Notes: a model not told the origin generated them from the sequence alone. 64,000 nucleotides of DNA from Lentilactobacillus fungorum (GCF_016860605.1 NZ_BNJR01000019.1:1-64000), one strand, 5' to 3'; shown: positions 1-8,321, counted from the stretch's first letter. Numbers and translations: made by a program.

Positions 1-7
1 TTATATT

Positions 8-80
8 GGAGGATTAGCTCAGCTGGGAGAGCATCTGCCTTACAAGCAGGAGGTCACAGGTTCGATCCCTGTATCCTCCA
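8..80 (+). tRNA. tRNA-Val(TAC)
   Basis: Full cloverleaf with a 7-bp acceptor stem GGAGGAT/ATCCTCC and anticodon TAC. First of 19 tRNA genes; CCA is not encoded. Confidence 0.95.
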
Positions 81-84
81 TATT

Positions 85-157
85 GAGCCGTTAGCTCAGT
101 TGGTAGAGCATCTGACTTTTAATCAGAGGGTCGGCAGTTCGAGACTGCCACGGCTCA
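85..157 (+). tRNA. tRNA-Lys(TTT)
   Basis: Cloverleaf with acceptor GAGCCGT/ACGGCTC and anticodon TTT, 4 nt after tRNA-Val. Confidence 0.95.
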
Positions 158-192
158 TTACAATTGAATATTATTGCGCATAATATTTATAT

Positions 193-265
193 GCCGACTT
201 AGCTCAGCTGGCAGAGCACCTGTCTTGTAAACAGGGGGTCGGAAGTTCGAATCTTCTAGTCGGCA
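193..265 (+). tRNA. tRNA-Thr(TGT)
   Basis: Cloverleaf with acceptor GCCGACT/AGTCGGC and anticodon TGT. Confidence 0.95.
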
Positions 266-269
266 TTTT

Positions 270-341
270 GCGGAAGTAGTTCAGTGGTAGAACATCACCT
301 TGCCATGGTGGGGGTCGCGGGTTCGAATCCCGTCTTCCGCT
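270..341 (+). tRNA. tRNA-Gly(GCC)
   Basis: Cloverleaf with acceptor GCGGAAG/CTTCCGC, anticodon GCC and discriminator T. A second Gly isoacceptor (TCC) lies at 1177. Confidence 0.95.
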
Positions 342-347
342 TGTTAT

Positions 348-433
348 GCCGGGGTGGCGGAATTGGCAGACGCACAGGACTTAAAATCCTGCGGTCAGTG
401 ATGACCGTACCGGTTCGATCCCGGTCCTCGGCA
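348..433 (+). tRNA. tRNA-Leu(TAA)
   Basis: Class II tRNA with a long variable arm, acceptor GCCGGGG and anticodon TAA. Confidence 0.95.
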
Positions 434-441
434 TAGTTTAT

Positions 442-515
442 GCACCCATAGCGCAACTGGATAGAGTGTCTGACTACGAATCAGAAGGTTGTAGGTTCGA
501 CTCCTACTGGGTGCA
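442..515 (+). tRNA. tRNA-Arg(ACG)
   Basis: Cloverleaf with acceptor GCACCCA and anticodon ACG. A34 is normally deaminated to inosine by TadA. Confidence 0.95.
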
Positions 516-521
516 GTATTT

Positions 522-595
522 CGGGAAGTAGCTCAGCTTGGTAGAGCACCTGGTTTGGGACCAGGGGGTCGCAGGTTCGAATCCTGTCTTCCCGA
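522..595 (+). tRNA. tRNA-Pro(TGG)
   Basis: Cloverleaf with acceptor CGGGAAG/CTTCCCG and anticodon TGG. Confidence 0.95.
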
Positions 596-635
596 TTGAT
601 AGAAAGTCACTATCATTAGATATTAATTTAATCAT

Positions 636-709
636 CGCGGTGTAGCTCAGCTGGCTAGAGCGTCCGGTTCATACCCGGGAGGTCGAGGGTTCGATCCCCC
701 CTGCCGCGA
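636..709 (+). tRNA. tRNA-Met(CAT), elongator type
   Basis: Anticodon CAT with a fully paired C1-G72 acceptor end, so it is not the initiator. The acceptor CGCGGTG/TGCCGCG ends in two G-U pairs, and the T stem GAGGG/CCCCC contains one A-C mismatch. It sits just before the Ile2-type CAT tRNA, an order I recall from Bacillus tRNA clusters. Confidence 0.85.
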
Positions 710-719
710 TATAGGTCTT

Positions 720-793
720 GGACCTTTAGCTCAGTTGGTTAGAGCAAACGGCTCATAACCGTTCGGTCGTAGGTTCGAGTCCTACAAGGTCCA
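720..793 (+). tRNA. tRNA-Ile2(CAT), lysidine type
   Basis: Anticodon CAT with acceptor GGACCTT/AAGGTCC. Pairs C4-G69 and C5-G68 match the identity elements of TilS substrates, so this is probably the AUA-reading tRNA-Ile2 and not a methionine tRNA. Automatic tools may call it Met. Confidence 0.75.
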
Positions 794-833
794 TCGACTC
801 AACAATATTAGAGTTAGTTTGTCAGCTTATTAT

Positions 834-921
834 GGAGGATTACCCAAGTGGCTGAAGGGGGCGGTCTTGAAAACCGCTAGGTGGGTCAAACCACGCGAGA
901 GTTCGAATCTCTCATCCTCCT
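834..921 (+). tRNA. tRNA-Ser(TGA)
   Basis: Class II tRNA with a long variable arm, acceptor GGAGGAT/ATCCTCC and anticodon TGA. Confidence 0.95.
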
Positions 922-927
922 TATTAT

Positions 928-1001
<74 letters not shown>

Positions 1002-1005
1002 TTTT

Positions 1006-1080
1006 GGTTCGTTGGTCTAGTTGGTTTAGGACGCCTGCCTGTCACGCAGGAGGTCACGAGTTCGAGTCTCGTACGAACCG
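1006..1080 (+). tRNA. tRNA-Asp(GTC), copy 1
   Basis: Cloverleaf with acceptor GGTTCGT/ACGAACC and anticodon GTC. The second copy at 1610 differs by one base in the variable loop (AGGTC here, AGATC there). Confidence 0.95.
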
Positions 1081-1085
1081 CTTTT

Positions 1086-1158
1086 GGCTCGGTAGCTCAG
1101 TCGGTAGAGCAATGCATTGAAGCTGCATGTGTCGGCAGTTCGATTCTGTCCCGCGCCA
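1086..1158 (+). tRNA. tRNA-Phe(GAA) with an acceptor-stem mismatch
   Basis: Anticodon GAA with well-paired anticodon and T stems. The acceptor GGCTCGG/CCGCGCC has an unpaired T4-C69 position, which is unusual for a functional tRNA. Confidence 0.9.
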
Positions 1159-1176
1159 CTTTTTTAATATTACGAT

Positions 1177-1247
1177 GCGGGTGTAGTTTAGTGGTAAAAC
1201 CACAGCCTTCCAAGCTGTTGTCGCGAGTCCGATTCTCGTCACCCGCT
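1177..1247 (+). tRNA. tRNA-Gly(TCC)
   Basis: Cloverleaf with acceptor GCGGGTG and anticodon TCC. The T loop reads TCCGATT where TTCGATT is usual. Confidence 0.92.
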
Positions 1248-1258
1248 TTGCATCAAAT

Positions 1259-1332
<74 letters not shown>

Positions 1333-1335
1333 TAT

Positions 1336-1423
1336 GGAGAAGTACTCAAGTGGCTGAAGAGGCGCCCCTGCTAAGGGTGTAGGTCGCGTAAGCGGCGCGA
1401 GAGTTCGAATCTCTCCTTCTCCG
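1336..1423 (+). tRNA. tRNA-Ser(GCT)
   Basis: Class II tRNA with acceptor GGAGAAG, anticodon GCT and discriminator G. Confidence 0.95.
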
Positions 1424-1431
1424 TTATAAAT

Positions 1432-1503
1432 GACCCGTTGGTCAAGTGGTTAAGACACCGCCCTTTCACGGCGGTAACATGGGTTCAAATCCCGTACGGG
1501 TCA
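1432..1503 (+). tRNA. tRNA-Glu(TTC)
   Basis: Cloverleaf with acceptor GACCCGT/ACGGGTC and anticodon TTC. Confidence 0.95.
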
Positions 1504-1531
1504 TTCATGAAAATGAATAATTTATTATTAT

Positions 1532-1605
<74 letters not shown>

Positions 1606-1609
1606 TTTT

Positions 1610-1684
1610 GGTTCGTTGGTCTAGTTGGTTTAGGACGCCTGCCTGTCACGCAGGAGATCACGAGTTCGAGTCTCGTACGAACCG
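1610..1684 (+). tRNA. tRNA-Asp(GTC), copy 2
   Basis: Duplicate of 1006-1080 with one variable-loop change (G46 to A46). Last gene of the tRNA cluster. Confidence 0.94.
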
Positions 1685-1688
1685 GTGT

Positions 1689-1717
1689 ACAAGTTACCTT
1701 ATTGTAACTTGTTTTTT
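1689..1717 (+). terminator. Rho-independent terminator of the tRNA cluster
   Basis: Perfect 9-bp stem ACAAGTTAC/GTAACTTGT followed by six T, directly after the last tRNA. Confidence 0.92.
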
Positions 1718-1748
1718 GCGATTGCTAACTAAAAAGTTACACATAACA

Positions 1749-1805
1749 ATAAAGCTCTTAGTTAAGTCTGATGTAATGCGTTGACTTAGCTAGGGGCTTT
1801 ATTAT
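1749..1805 (-). terminator. Terminator of the ABM-domain gene
   Basis: Long imperfect hairpin. AATAAAGC and TTAGTTAAGTC pair with GACTTAGCTA and GGCTTTATT. On the minus strand it follows the stop codon at 1805; it may act in both directions. Confidence 0.7.
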
Positions 1806-2308
1806 TAATTAGCTTCAGTTTTTTTTGCTGGGGTGTAATAAGCTTCATGTGAATAGAAGCTTGGCGAATCACGATATTCTTTTGGAATAAATTCATGGGA
1901 GCCATTCTTCCAAATTTCAAAGTCTGAATAAGAATCCCATGTTCCTAAAATAACACGCTGATTAATATCCTTGTGGTAGTTTAATGAATAAATTGAATGC
2001 ATGCCATCGGGAAGGCCATTGCTGCGCAGCTTATTAATTCTGGCGTCAAAGACTTTTTGTTGGTCAAAATTTAGATCCATTGCTGAAAAGCTGATGAAGC
2101 CCTCCCACTTGTCGTCCCCAGCATGACTTAACACATCATACAGGACTGGCGAATGAAAAACAGGTTCTTTACCAGAATAGTCAAGCATCATTAACTTGTC
2201 GTTTTGATTCAGCGCTTGATAAACCAGTAAATCCCGATCAGGATGGTTTGCTCTGATTGCCGATAAAATTTTATCATTACCAAACGTAATTGCAATTTGT
2301 TCGTTCAT
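1805..2308 (-). CDS. ABM-domain protein, HmoB/TRAP-like
   Basis: A 167-residue protein, the usual length of the Staphylococcus TRAP and Bacillus HmoB group, which carry an antibiotic-biosynthesis-monooxygenase (ABM) fold. The C-terminal half has the typical pattern of an ABM strand and helix (GTWDSYSDFEIWKNGSHEF, about residues 121-139). HmoB degrades haem; TRAP's role is disputed, so haem breakdown is only a possibility here. An upstream in-frame ATG at 2362 would add 18 residues, but a strong GGAGGTGG site sits just before the ATG at 2308, so that start is used. It stands alone, divergent from the MBL hydrolase gene. Confidence 0.65.
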   Translation of the reverse strand: MNEQIAITFGNDKILSAIRANHPDRDLLVYQALNQNDKLMMLDYSGKEPVFHSPVLYDVLSHAGDDKWEGFISFSAMDLNFDQQKVFDARINKLRSNGLPDGMHSIYSLNYHKDINQRVILGTWDSYSDFEIWKNGSHEFIPKEYRDSPSFYSHEAYYTPAKKTEAN

Positions 2309-2416
2309 AGACCCACCTCCTATATCTAAGAATATTATACTTTCTTTCACTAACTTAGCCAAACATTTACAATTTAGCCATGCTCATTTATACTGAGAAA
2401 AAAGGAGGCAATCTTT

Positions 2417-3154
2417 GTGAATTTAACTGTACTAGGCTTTTTAGGCGGTTATCCGGCAGATGGAAAGGCAACGAGCAGTTATTTACTGCAATCTGATGGA
2501 TTTAACCTATTAATCGATTGTGGAAGCGGTGCTTTATTGAGTCTAGAAGAAGTATTAGATCCATTAAAATTGGATGCGGCTATTCTAACGCATTATCATC
2601 ATGACCACACAGCTGATGTGGGGGTGCTTCAGTATTACTGGCAATTACATACCAAACGTTATGATCAAGCAGTTTTACCAATTTATGGGCATCAGCTTGA
2701 TGAGGCCCACTTTTCGGAACTAGATTGGCCGCAATCAACCAGAGGAATCGCTTATGATCCAAATGAAACGTTGGCCTTGGGGCCGTTTGAGATTCACTTT
2801 TTTAAGACGCATCATCCAGTGCCGGCATTTGCACTCAGAATTACTGAAGTAAAATCTGGCAAAGTACTTGTCTTTACGGCGGACACGGCGTACTTCAAAG
2901 CATTCACAAAGTTTGCTGAAAACGCTGATTTACTTTTGGCAGATACAAATTTCTTCGCCGATAAGACTGGGCAAAAATGGCATTTAACTTCTACTGAAGC
3001 TGGACAATTAGCCAAGGATGCCCAAGTTAAAAAATTATTACTAACTCACTTGCCAGCAACCGGCGATCTAACGCAATTAGAAGCTGAAGCACGTACCGCT
3101 GCTGGCATGATTCCAACGAGTGTTGCCAGTAAGCATTTAACAGTGACAATCTAA
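2417..3154 (+). CDS. MBL-fold metallohydrolase, YhfI-like
   Basis: A 245-residue metallo-beta-lactamase-fold hydrolase. The zinc motif HxHxDH is seen as H59-Y-H61-H62-D63-H64, with later metal-ligand candidates in FKTHHP and FTADTAYF and a final histidine in LLLTHLP. The layout resembles RNase Z-like and cyclic-phosphodiesterase-like members (Bacillus YhfI), but there is no tRNase Z exosite arm, so the substrate is unknown. Start is a GTG with AAAGGAGG upstream. It precedes spx, separated by an 109-bp gap that contains a promoter-like TATAAT, so it is probably a separate transcript. Confidence 0.8.
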   Translation: MNLTVLGFLGGYPADGKATSSYLLQSDGFNLLIDCGSGALLSLEEVLDPLKLDAAILTHYHHDHTADVGVLQYYWQLHTKRYDQAVLPIYGHQLDEAHFSELDWPQSTRGIAYDPNETLALGPFEIHFFKTHHPVPAFALRITEVKSGKVLVFTADTAYFKAFTKFAENADLLLADTNFFADKTGQKWHLTSTEAGQLAKDAQVKKLLLTHLPATGDLTQLEAEARTAAGMIPTSVASKHLTVTI

Positions 3155-3221
3155 ATTTGACCAAAAATAGGTCTTTGTATGGTTATTCTGTGAATCTTAT
3201 GACTTTTATAACATCTTTCTT

Positions 3222-3227
3222 TATAAT
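3222..3227 (+). promoter_or_regulatory. Probable -10 box of the spx promoter
   Basis: Consensus TATAAT 37 bp upstream of the spx start. No good -35 box is seen at normal spacing, so only the -10 is called. Confidence 0.4.
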
Positions 3228-3263
3228 CAAGATACAGAAATGATTATTAGGAGGACGAAAATT

Positions 3264-3662
3264 ATGACAGTTAATTTATTAACAACGCCAAGTTGCACAT
3301 CTTGCCGGAAAGCGAAACAGTGGTTAGTTGATCACAAGGTACCATTTATCGAACGCAATATTTTTGCCAACCCCCTTTCGACTGATGAAATTAAGCAGAT
3401 TTTAATGTTATCTGAGCGCGGAACAGACGGGCTGATTTCTACAAGATCTTACGTTTATGAACAATATAAAGAAAAAATCAATTCCTTGACCATTGGCGAA
3501 CTGATTAAATTACTGGCTGCCCATCCAGAAATGATTCGCCGGCCAATTTTAATGGACGAAAAGCGTTTGGAAATTGGATTTAATGACGACGAAATTCGCT
3601 GTTTCTTACCGCGAGAACTCCGGAAAAACGATTTAGAACGGCTAGTTCGTGATGCGCTATAA
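3264..3662 (+). CDS. spx: Spx-family transcriptional regulator
   Basis: A 132-residue ArsC-fold protein that in Firmicutes binds the RNA polymerase alpha C-terminal domain and redirects transcription during disulfide stress. The redox switch CTSC is at residues 11-14, and the RRPIL block that follows the alpha-binding region is present. The start is the ATG at 3264 because GGAGGA lies 5-10 bp before it; an ATG at 3240 would put that site inside the gene. The neighbours fit: mecA (adaptor) follows, and spxH, the adaptor that hands Spx to ClpXP in Bacillus, lies at 15.9 kb. Confidence 0.95.
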   Translation: MTVNLLTTPSCTSCRKAKQWLVDHKVPFIERNIFANPLSTDEIKQILMLSERGTDGLISTRSYVYEQYKEKINSLTIGELIKLLAAHPEMIRRPILMDEKRLEIGFNDDEIRCFLPRELRKNDLERLVRDAL

Positions 3663-3778
3663 TGAAAATGTTTGAATTACTTGTTAATAACCATTTTTAG
3701 CCGTATCATTTACTTGGACAATATTCATGGTACAATGTTAATATTAATAGCCCTAGGATATTGAAAGGGGTGGCTAAA

Positions 3779-4453
3779 ATGGAAATGGAACGGATCAACG
3801 AGAATACAATTCGCGTCTTAATTGGTAATGATGATCTTGACAAGCGTGGGATTACTGTTCTTGATTTGCTGGGAAATCATAAGCAAATTGAGAGCTTCTT
3901 CTACAGTATTCTTGAGGAAGTTGATAAGGATCATCAATTTCAGAATAATGATGCCGTCACTTTCCAAGTTCTTCCGAATCAAAATGGACTTGAGCTGTTT
4001 ATCAGTAAAGATGTCGACATTTCCAGCAATGAAATGATGCTGGATTCCAAACATGGTGAGCCCGATAAACGTGATCGGGTCTCTAAGTATATTGATGAAC
4101 ATCCTGACAGCAACAAACCGCAACCCGCTGGTGATAGCAAGACTAATGATGAATTTGGTCATCAAAAGCGAACGGTGATTCTTGAATTTGACCAATTAAA
4201 TGATTTTATTGAGTTAGCAAAGGCTTTACGACTTGAAAATGGGACGTCGGATTTATACCTGTATCAAGATAAGTATTACTTGATTCTACAACTCTTTAGC
4301 AATGACCCAGTTGATATGATTGTCAGTGATGAGGTTGCCATTGCCAATGAGTATGGTAAGAAGACGACGGTAACTGAAGATGTTCTTAATGAGTATGGTC
4401 AACAAGTCATGGAGAATAGCGCGCTGGAACTCAGCCGTTACTATTTTAAATAA
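3779..4453 (+). CDS. mecA: Adaptor protein MecA
   Basis: A 224-residue ClpC adaptor with the MecA bipartite layout: an N-terminal substrate-binding region beginning MEMERINENTIRV, an acidic variable linker at about residues 85-130, and a C-terminal ClpC-binding domain from about residue 137 (RTVILEFDQLNDFIELA). In Bacillus MecA targets ComK and other proteins to ClpCP. The ATG at 3779 is preferred to the upstream TTG at 3761 because AAAGGGG sits at proper distance. The gene is monocistronic, ending at a terminator, and sits between spx and coiA as in many lactobacilli except for the inserted glycosylation and two-component genes. Confidence 0.93.
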   Translation: MEMERINENTIRVLIGNDDLDKRGITVLDLLGNHKQIESFFYSILEEVDKDHQFQNNDAVTFQVLPNQNGLELFISKDVDISSNEMMLDSKHGEPDKRDRVSKYIDEHPDSNKPQPAGDSKTNDEFGHQKRTVILEFDQLNDFIELAKALRLENGTSDLYLYQDKYYLILQLFSNDPVDMIVSDEVAIANEYGKKTTVTEDVLNEYGQQVMENSALELSRYYFK

Positions 4454-4465
4454 GCAGTGTTGATT

Positions 4466-4507
4466 AAAGTGGTTAAGGTAAATGGCAGTTTCCTTGACCA
4501 CTTTTTT
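4466..4507 (+). terminator. Terminator of mecA
   Basis: Stem AAAGTGGTTAAGG/CCTTGACCACTTT with one G-T wobble, followed by six T. Confidence 0.85.
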
Positions 4508-4539
4508 AGTTACCTAAACCTAAATTGGTTGAAAACTCA

Positions 4540-4586
4540 AAAATCCCACCAGACCAGTAACATGAGATTGGCTTGGTGGGATTTTA
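4540..4586 (-). terminator. Terminator of the leftward glycosylation operon
   Basis: Stem AAATCCCACCA/TGGTGGGATTT; on the minus strand the hairpin is followed by a T run. It converges with the mecA terminator. Confidence 0.8.
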
Positions 4587-4623
4587 ATGCATGTCAGTTG
4601 CTTGTTATTTAAATAGATTAAAG

Positions 4624-5616
4624 TTAAAAGCTGTTGAGTTGATGATTTAACGTGGTCCGATAGTACGTTTTAGGTAAAACTTTGCTCGATGCGGCTTGAA
4701 ATCCACTGGTTTTCGCCACAATGTATAAAGGCCGCTTTCGGGATGCCTCGAAAATTCTAAATAAGTAAGCACCAATCATTCCAAGGAATAATAAAATGAT
4801 GCCTGTCATTAAGAAAAGCGCGAAGATCATGAGTTGATTTGAACCAAGATGCGTAAACAATGAAAAGATGAGGTACCCAAAGCTAAAGACGATAGCAAGA
4901 CCACCAGTCCAGTTTGCCAGTTGCAAAGGAAAGGCTGAAAATGACGTGATCCCATCCATTGCAAGCCGCATCATCTTTTTAAGTGGGTATTTTGAATACC
5001 CGGCAATCCGTTCTTGGCGTTCATAGTCAACGGCCGTTTGCTTAAAGCCAACCCAACTGACCATGCCACGAACAAATGGATCTGGTTCATCCATTTTATT
5101 CAATTCGCGGACCACCTGCCGATCCATCAGGCGAAAGTCACCGGTATCTACGGGGATTTGGATACTCGTTATTTTTTTAAGACTCCGGTAAAAGATAGCG
5201 GCGGTTACTTTTTTAAACCAGCTTTCGCCATCACGTGACACCCGCTTGCCGTAAACCACATCAAAACCTTCATGCCATTTAGCAATCATGTCAACGATAA
5301 CAGCTGGTGGATCCTGCAAATCGGCATCCATGACTACGACTGCTTCGCCGCTTGCGTACCGGATGCCGGCAGTAATTGCTAACTGGTGACCAAAATTTCT
5401 TGAAAATTGGACTAATTTGATATTTTGATGATATTCCTGTGACTGGGTGATGAGTTCAGCACTGTTATCACTGGAACCGTCATCAACGAAAATGAGTTCG
5501 AAACGTTGCGGTTGATTATTCGTGAAATTTTCTAAAGTATCAATCGTATTTTCAATGCCAGCTGCTTCATTAAAAACAGGCAAGACAATTGAAATGAGTT
5601 CGGGTTGTTTAGCCAT
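4624..5616 (-). CDS. GT2 glycosyltransferase, YkcC/GtrB-like
   Basis: A 330-residue membrane GT2 enzyme of the polyprenyl-phosphate type, which loads a sugar from a nucleotide donor onto undecaprenyl phosphate at the inner face of the membrane. An N-terminal GT-A domain carries FVDDGSSD (about 43-50) and the metal motif DAD at 97-99; two transmembrane helices follow at about 233-256 and 266-291. It is the last gene of a three-gene operon with a GT39 enzyme and a GtrA flippase, which is the standard three-component set for decorating a cell-surface polymer. The sugar and the target polymer (lipoteichoic or wall teichoic acid, or another glycan) cannot be read from the sequence. Confidence 0.88.
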   Translation of the reverse strand: MAKQPELISIVLPVFNEAAGIENTIDTLENFTNNQPQRFELIFVDDGSSDNSAELITQSQEYHQNIKLVQFSRNFGHQLAITAGIRYASGEAVVVMDADLQDPPAVIVDMIAKWHEGFDVVYGKRVSRDGESWFKKVTAAIFYRSLKKITSIQIPVDTGDFRLMDRQVVRELNKMDEPDPFVRGMVSWVGFKQTAVDYERQERIAGYSKYPLKKMMRLAMDGITSFSAFPLQLANWTGGLAIVFSFGYLIFSLFTHLGSNQLMIFALFLMTGIILLFLGMIGAYLFRIFEASRKRPLYIVAKTSGFQAASSKVLPKTYYRTTLNHQLNSF

Positions 5617-5641
5617 TTAATGACCTCCTTGAAATACGAAT

Positions 5642-7918
5642 TTATTGGTAGATGGTTGAAAGATCGTATAAGACACCAGTGGCACCCATACCACCCATAC
5701 CACCTGGAAGCTGAGAATTATTTTTGCGTGAAGCTGATGGTTTGGCTACTTGCTTGGTCCCCTTAGCAGTTGGTTTTTTAGCCCCTTTGGCATTTTTGCC
5801 CTTTGCCGGCATCTTTTGATTTGGCGCTTTATTGCCAAAAGCGGGCATCTTTTGGCCAGTTGGTTGGCGACTGCCAGCAGCTTTTTTAGCGCTAGCAGTT
5901 GATCCGGTTGCTGATTGAGAGCTTGAATTTTGGTATAGGCTCGTTTTGACTTTAGTTGCGTGTTTTTTAATCCAATTAACAATCGCAGAATTACCGGATC
6001 GTCCAGAGGAATAATAATATTTCACTTGACCAGATTTAACGAGTTGCTTAAATTCTTTGAGCGTGATTGCTGGGTCTGTACCGTTAAATCCACCCATTGC
6101 CATGACAGCCTTACCAGTTTTAATGATATAAGGGGCTGCAGTAGTCGAATCACTGGTTGCAAACAGGTACTTAGCATTGCCTTGGTGTTTTTCCAAATAG
6201 TTGAGCAATTTGGTGTTTACTTGACTGTTGCCACCCATACCACCACCCATTGCCGAGCCGCCCTTAGAATTAAGTAAGGAGGGCCCAGCGGTTGGAATCA
6301 TTGCTGATTTAGCGGCAATCGTTGGCGTTAATGACCACCAAGTTGGCGCTACTAAAATTGTGATGAGGCCACCAACTAAAAGGCCTTTAGCTGCAGGATT
6401 ACGTGGTAGAAACAGCATAACACCAGCGATTAAGGTTGCCACGGCCAAAATGAGCCACATTAACCATGGATAGTAGCTGGAAACGTACCAAGCTTGCAAG
6501 CCAGCCGTGGTTAAAATGGCAAGCGGCAGTAGATAAAAACGCCAGTTGCGACGCGTATTTTGGGTAAACAACTTGAACAATGCGGTTACACCAATACCGA
6601 ACAATGCCGCAATCGGTGGCGCCAACATAATCATGTAGTAGGGATGAAAGAAGCTAGCAACGCTGAAGAAGCCGTAGACTGGAACGAGCCAGCCAGTCCA
6701 CAAAACAAGCTGCTTTTGTTGATGGCTAAGTTGATACCAACGTTTCTTTCGATCACGATAAAAGACTAAGCCACCAATCAAGCCAATAATTGCGAAGGGT
6801 AGTAGCCAGCTAATCTGGGGACCAAGGGAGGATTGAAAAATCCTAAGTGGGCCAGCGGTACCGATGTCAAAAGCACCACCACCACCGTTACCCATTTTAG
6901 TTGGGCCGCCCTTTTGGCCGTTGCCACCAGGGAACCCATTAGTGCGTTTGCCGCCAGGAGTGCCTGTAGGTGGAGTTGCACCTTTTTTACCAGTTGTTGG
7001 CAGCTTGTTTTGGCCAGGCCTTTGTTGGCCTTTTTTAGTTTGGCTTTTGCTATTCATACCACCGCCAAAGGTACCGCCAACGCCCGTTGTTTGGCCTAAA
7101 AGTCGTTCAGTTCCGTTATAGCCAAAGGCCAATTCGATTAAGGAATTGTGTTCAGAACCGCCAATGTAAGGGCGTTTACTAGCTGAAGTCATATCTGTCG
7201 ACAGCGGCAGCGCCAATGTGAAAATCAATAGGGAAACCGTTGCAAACGTTAATTTTTTTACCTTTTGTTGCCATTTTTCATTTGCTGCCAGCCAATAAAA
7301 AAGGTACATTGCGGGTAGAATCATAAAGGCTTGTAGCATTTTGACGTTGAAGGCCACGCCGATGAGGGCAAAGCTGCCAAGTAGGGTAATTAATTTTTGG
7401 CTGGCAATGGCTTTTTCCAGTAGCAATAATGCGAGCAGTAAGAAAAAGACTAGCGTGGCATCCATGTTGTTTGTTCGCGAATTTGCTACGACAATTGGGG
7501 TTAGCGTCATCGCTAGTGCAGATAAGCGGCCGGCTGTTTTGCCAAAATAGGGTTTAACCAGTCGGTACATGAGATAAACTGAGCCAACGCCGAATAATAC
7601 AGAAGGCAATACGACGCTCCAACCGTGGACGCCAAATATTTTAGCGCTAATTGCCATAAACCAGAGGGCAACTGGCGGTTTATCAACTGTAATGTAGCCG
7701 GCCGGGTCGAAGCTGCCGTACCAAAAGTTTTTAAAACTTTCGGTCATACTTTTGATAGCCGCGGTATAAAAGGCGTTGGCTGAGCCTGCTTTCCAAATTT
7801 GCCAGCCATAAAGAAACAGGGCAGCGATTAGAATCAGTGTTAGCAGCCAATCGATTTGAAATCGACGGGGGACAGCGCGTTTTTGGGTATTGATGGTGAA
7901 ATGATTATTGGTTGCCAT
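5642..7918 (-). CDS. GT39-family glycosyltransferase, YkcB-like, with low-complexity inserts
   Basis: A 758-residue polytopic membrane enzyme of the ArnT/PMT clan. The N-terminal loop has YGSFDPAGYITVDKPPVA, where the Asp-Lys region holds the catalytic Asp in this family, followed by about a dozen hydrophobic helices and an outer C-terminal domain (about 545-640). It should take the sugar from the undecaprenyl carrier outside the membrane and move it to a surface polymer. Two unusual Gly/Lys/Pro/Gln-rich stretches at about 280-350 and 665-740 are predicted outside the membrane. The gene overlaps gtrA by 14 bp and is followed 25 bp later by the GT2 gene. The start has AAAGGAGG upstream. Confidence 0.87.
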   Translation of the reverse strand: MATNNHFTINTQKRAVPRRFQIDWLLTLILIAALFLYGWQIWKAGSANAFYTAAIKSMTESFKNFWYGSFDPAGYITVDKPPVALWFMAISAKIFGVHGWSVVLPSVLFGVGSVYLMYRLVKPYFGKTAGRLSALAMTLTPIVVANSRTNNMDATLVFFLLLALLLLEKAIASQKLITLLGSFALIGVAFNVKMLQAFMILPAMYLFYWLAANEKWQQKVKKLTFATVSLLIFTLALPLSTDMTSASKRPYIGGSEHNSLIELAFGYNGTERLLGQTTGVGGTFGGGMNSKSQTKKGQQRPGQNKLPTTGKKGATPPTGTPGGKRTNGFPGGNGQKGGPTKMGNGGGGAFDIGTAGPLRIFQSSLGPQISWLLPFAIIGLIGGLVFYRDRKKRWYQLSHQQKQLVLWTGWLVPVYGFFSVASFFHPYYMIMLAPPIAALFGIGVTALFKLFTQNTRRNWRFYLLPLAILTTAGLQAWYVSSYYPWLMWLILAVATLIAGVMLFLPRNPAAKGLLVGGLITILVAPTWWSLTPTIAAKSAMIPTAGPSLLNSKGGSAMGGGMGGNSQVNTKLLNYLEKHQGNAKYLFATSDSTTAAPYIIKTGKAVMAMGGFNGTDPAITLKEFKQLVKSGQVKYYYSSGRSGNSAIVNWIKKHATKVKTSLYQNSSSQSATGSTASAKKAAGSRQPTGQKMPAFGNKAPNQKMPAKGKNAKGAKKPTAKGTKQVAKPSASRKNNSQLPGGMGGMGATGVLYDLSTIYQ

Positions 7919-8321
7919 AATGGCGAACCTCCTTTAATGGTTTTTGATGGGGGAATACCCAAAATTTTGACAAGAAAAAATTGGTGGGTACTGTAATCAG
8001 CAAACTTCCTAATGGAATCAGCTGGGCATTCATTGAGAACCAGTTATCAGCAACGTGGGCAAATCCTACGCTGAGTAACCAGGTAAAAAGATACGTACTA
8101 TAATACTTAACAACCACAGATTTTAAGTTTGCGTGGGTTGCAAATACCCATCGATTATTTAACGCTAACCCAAGTAACGATGTAATCCCGTAACCGACCC
8201 CCATCGCAATGGTTGGGTTAGTCGGGGTTAATAGAATTAGGTAAATGAGATACGTTAGAATTGTGTTGAGAAGACCAATTGTACTAAATTTGATAAATTG
8301 CTGAACGCTTTTGATACGCAA
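7905..8321 (-). CDS. GtrA-family membrane protein (probable flippase)
   Basis: A 138-residue protein with four hydrophobic segments and the GtrA opening QQFIKFSTIGLLNTI. GtrA proteins are thought to flip undecaprenyl-phosphate-linked sugars across the membrane. First gene of the operon. The start is uncertain: the first usable codon is a TTG at 8321 lying only 1 nt after GGAGG, a poor spacing, yet the conserved domain begins within a few residues and no better in-frame start exists, so a non-standard start cannot be ruled out. Confidence 0.85.
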   Translation of the reverse strand: MRIKSVQQFIKFSTIGLLNTILTYLIYLILLTPTNPTIAMGVGYGITSLLGLALNNRWVFATHANLKSVVVKYYSTYLFTWLLSVGFAHVADNWFSMNAQLIPLGSLLITVPTNFFLSKFWVFPHQKPLKEVRHYGNQ

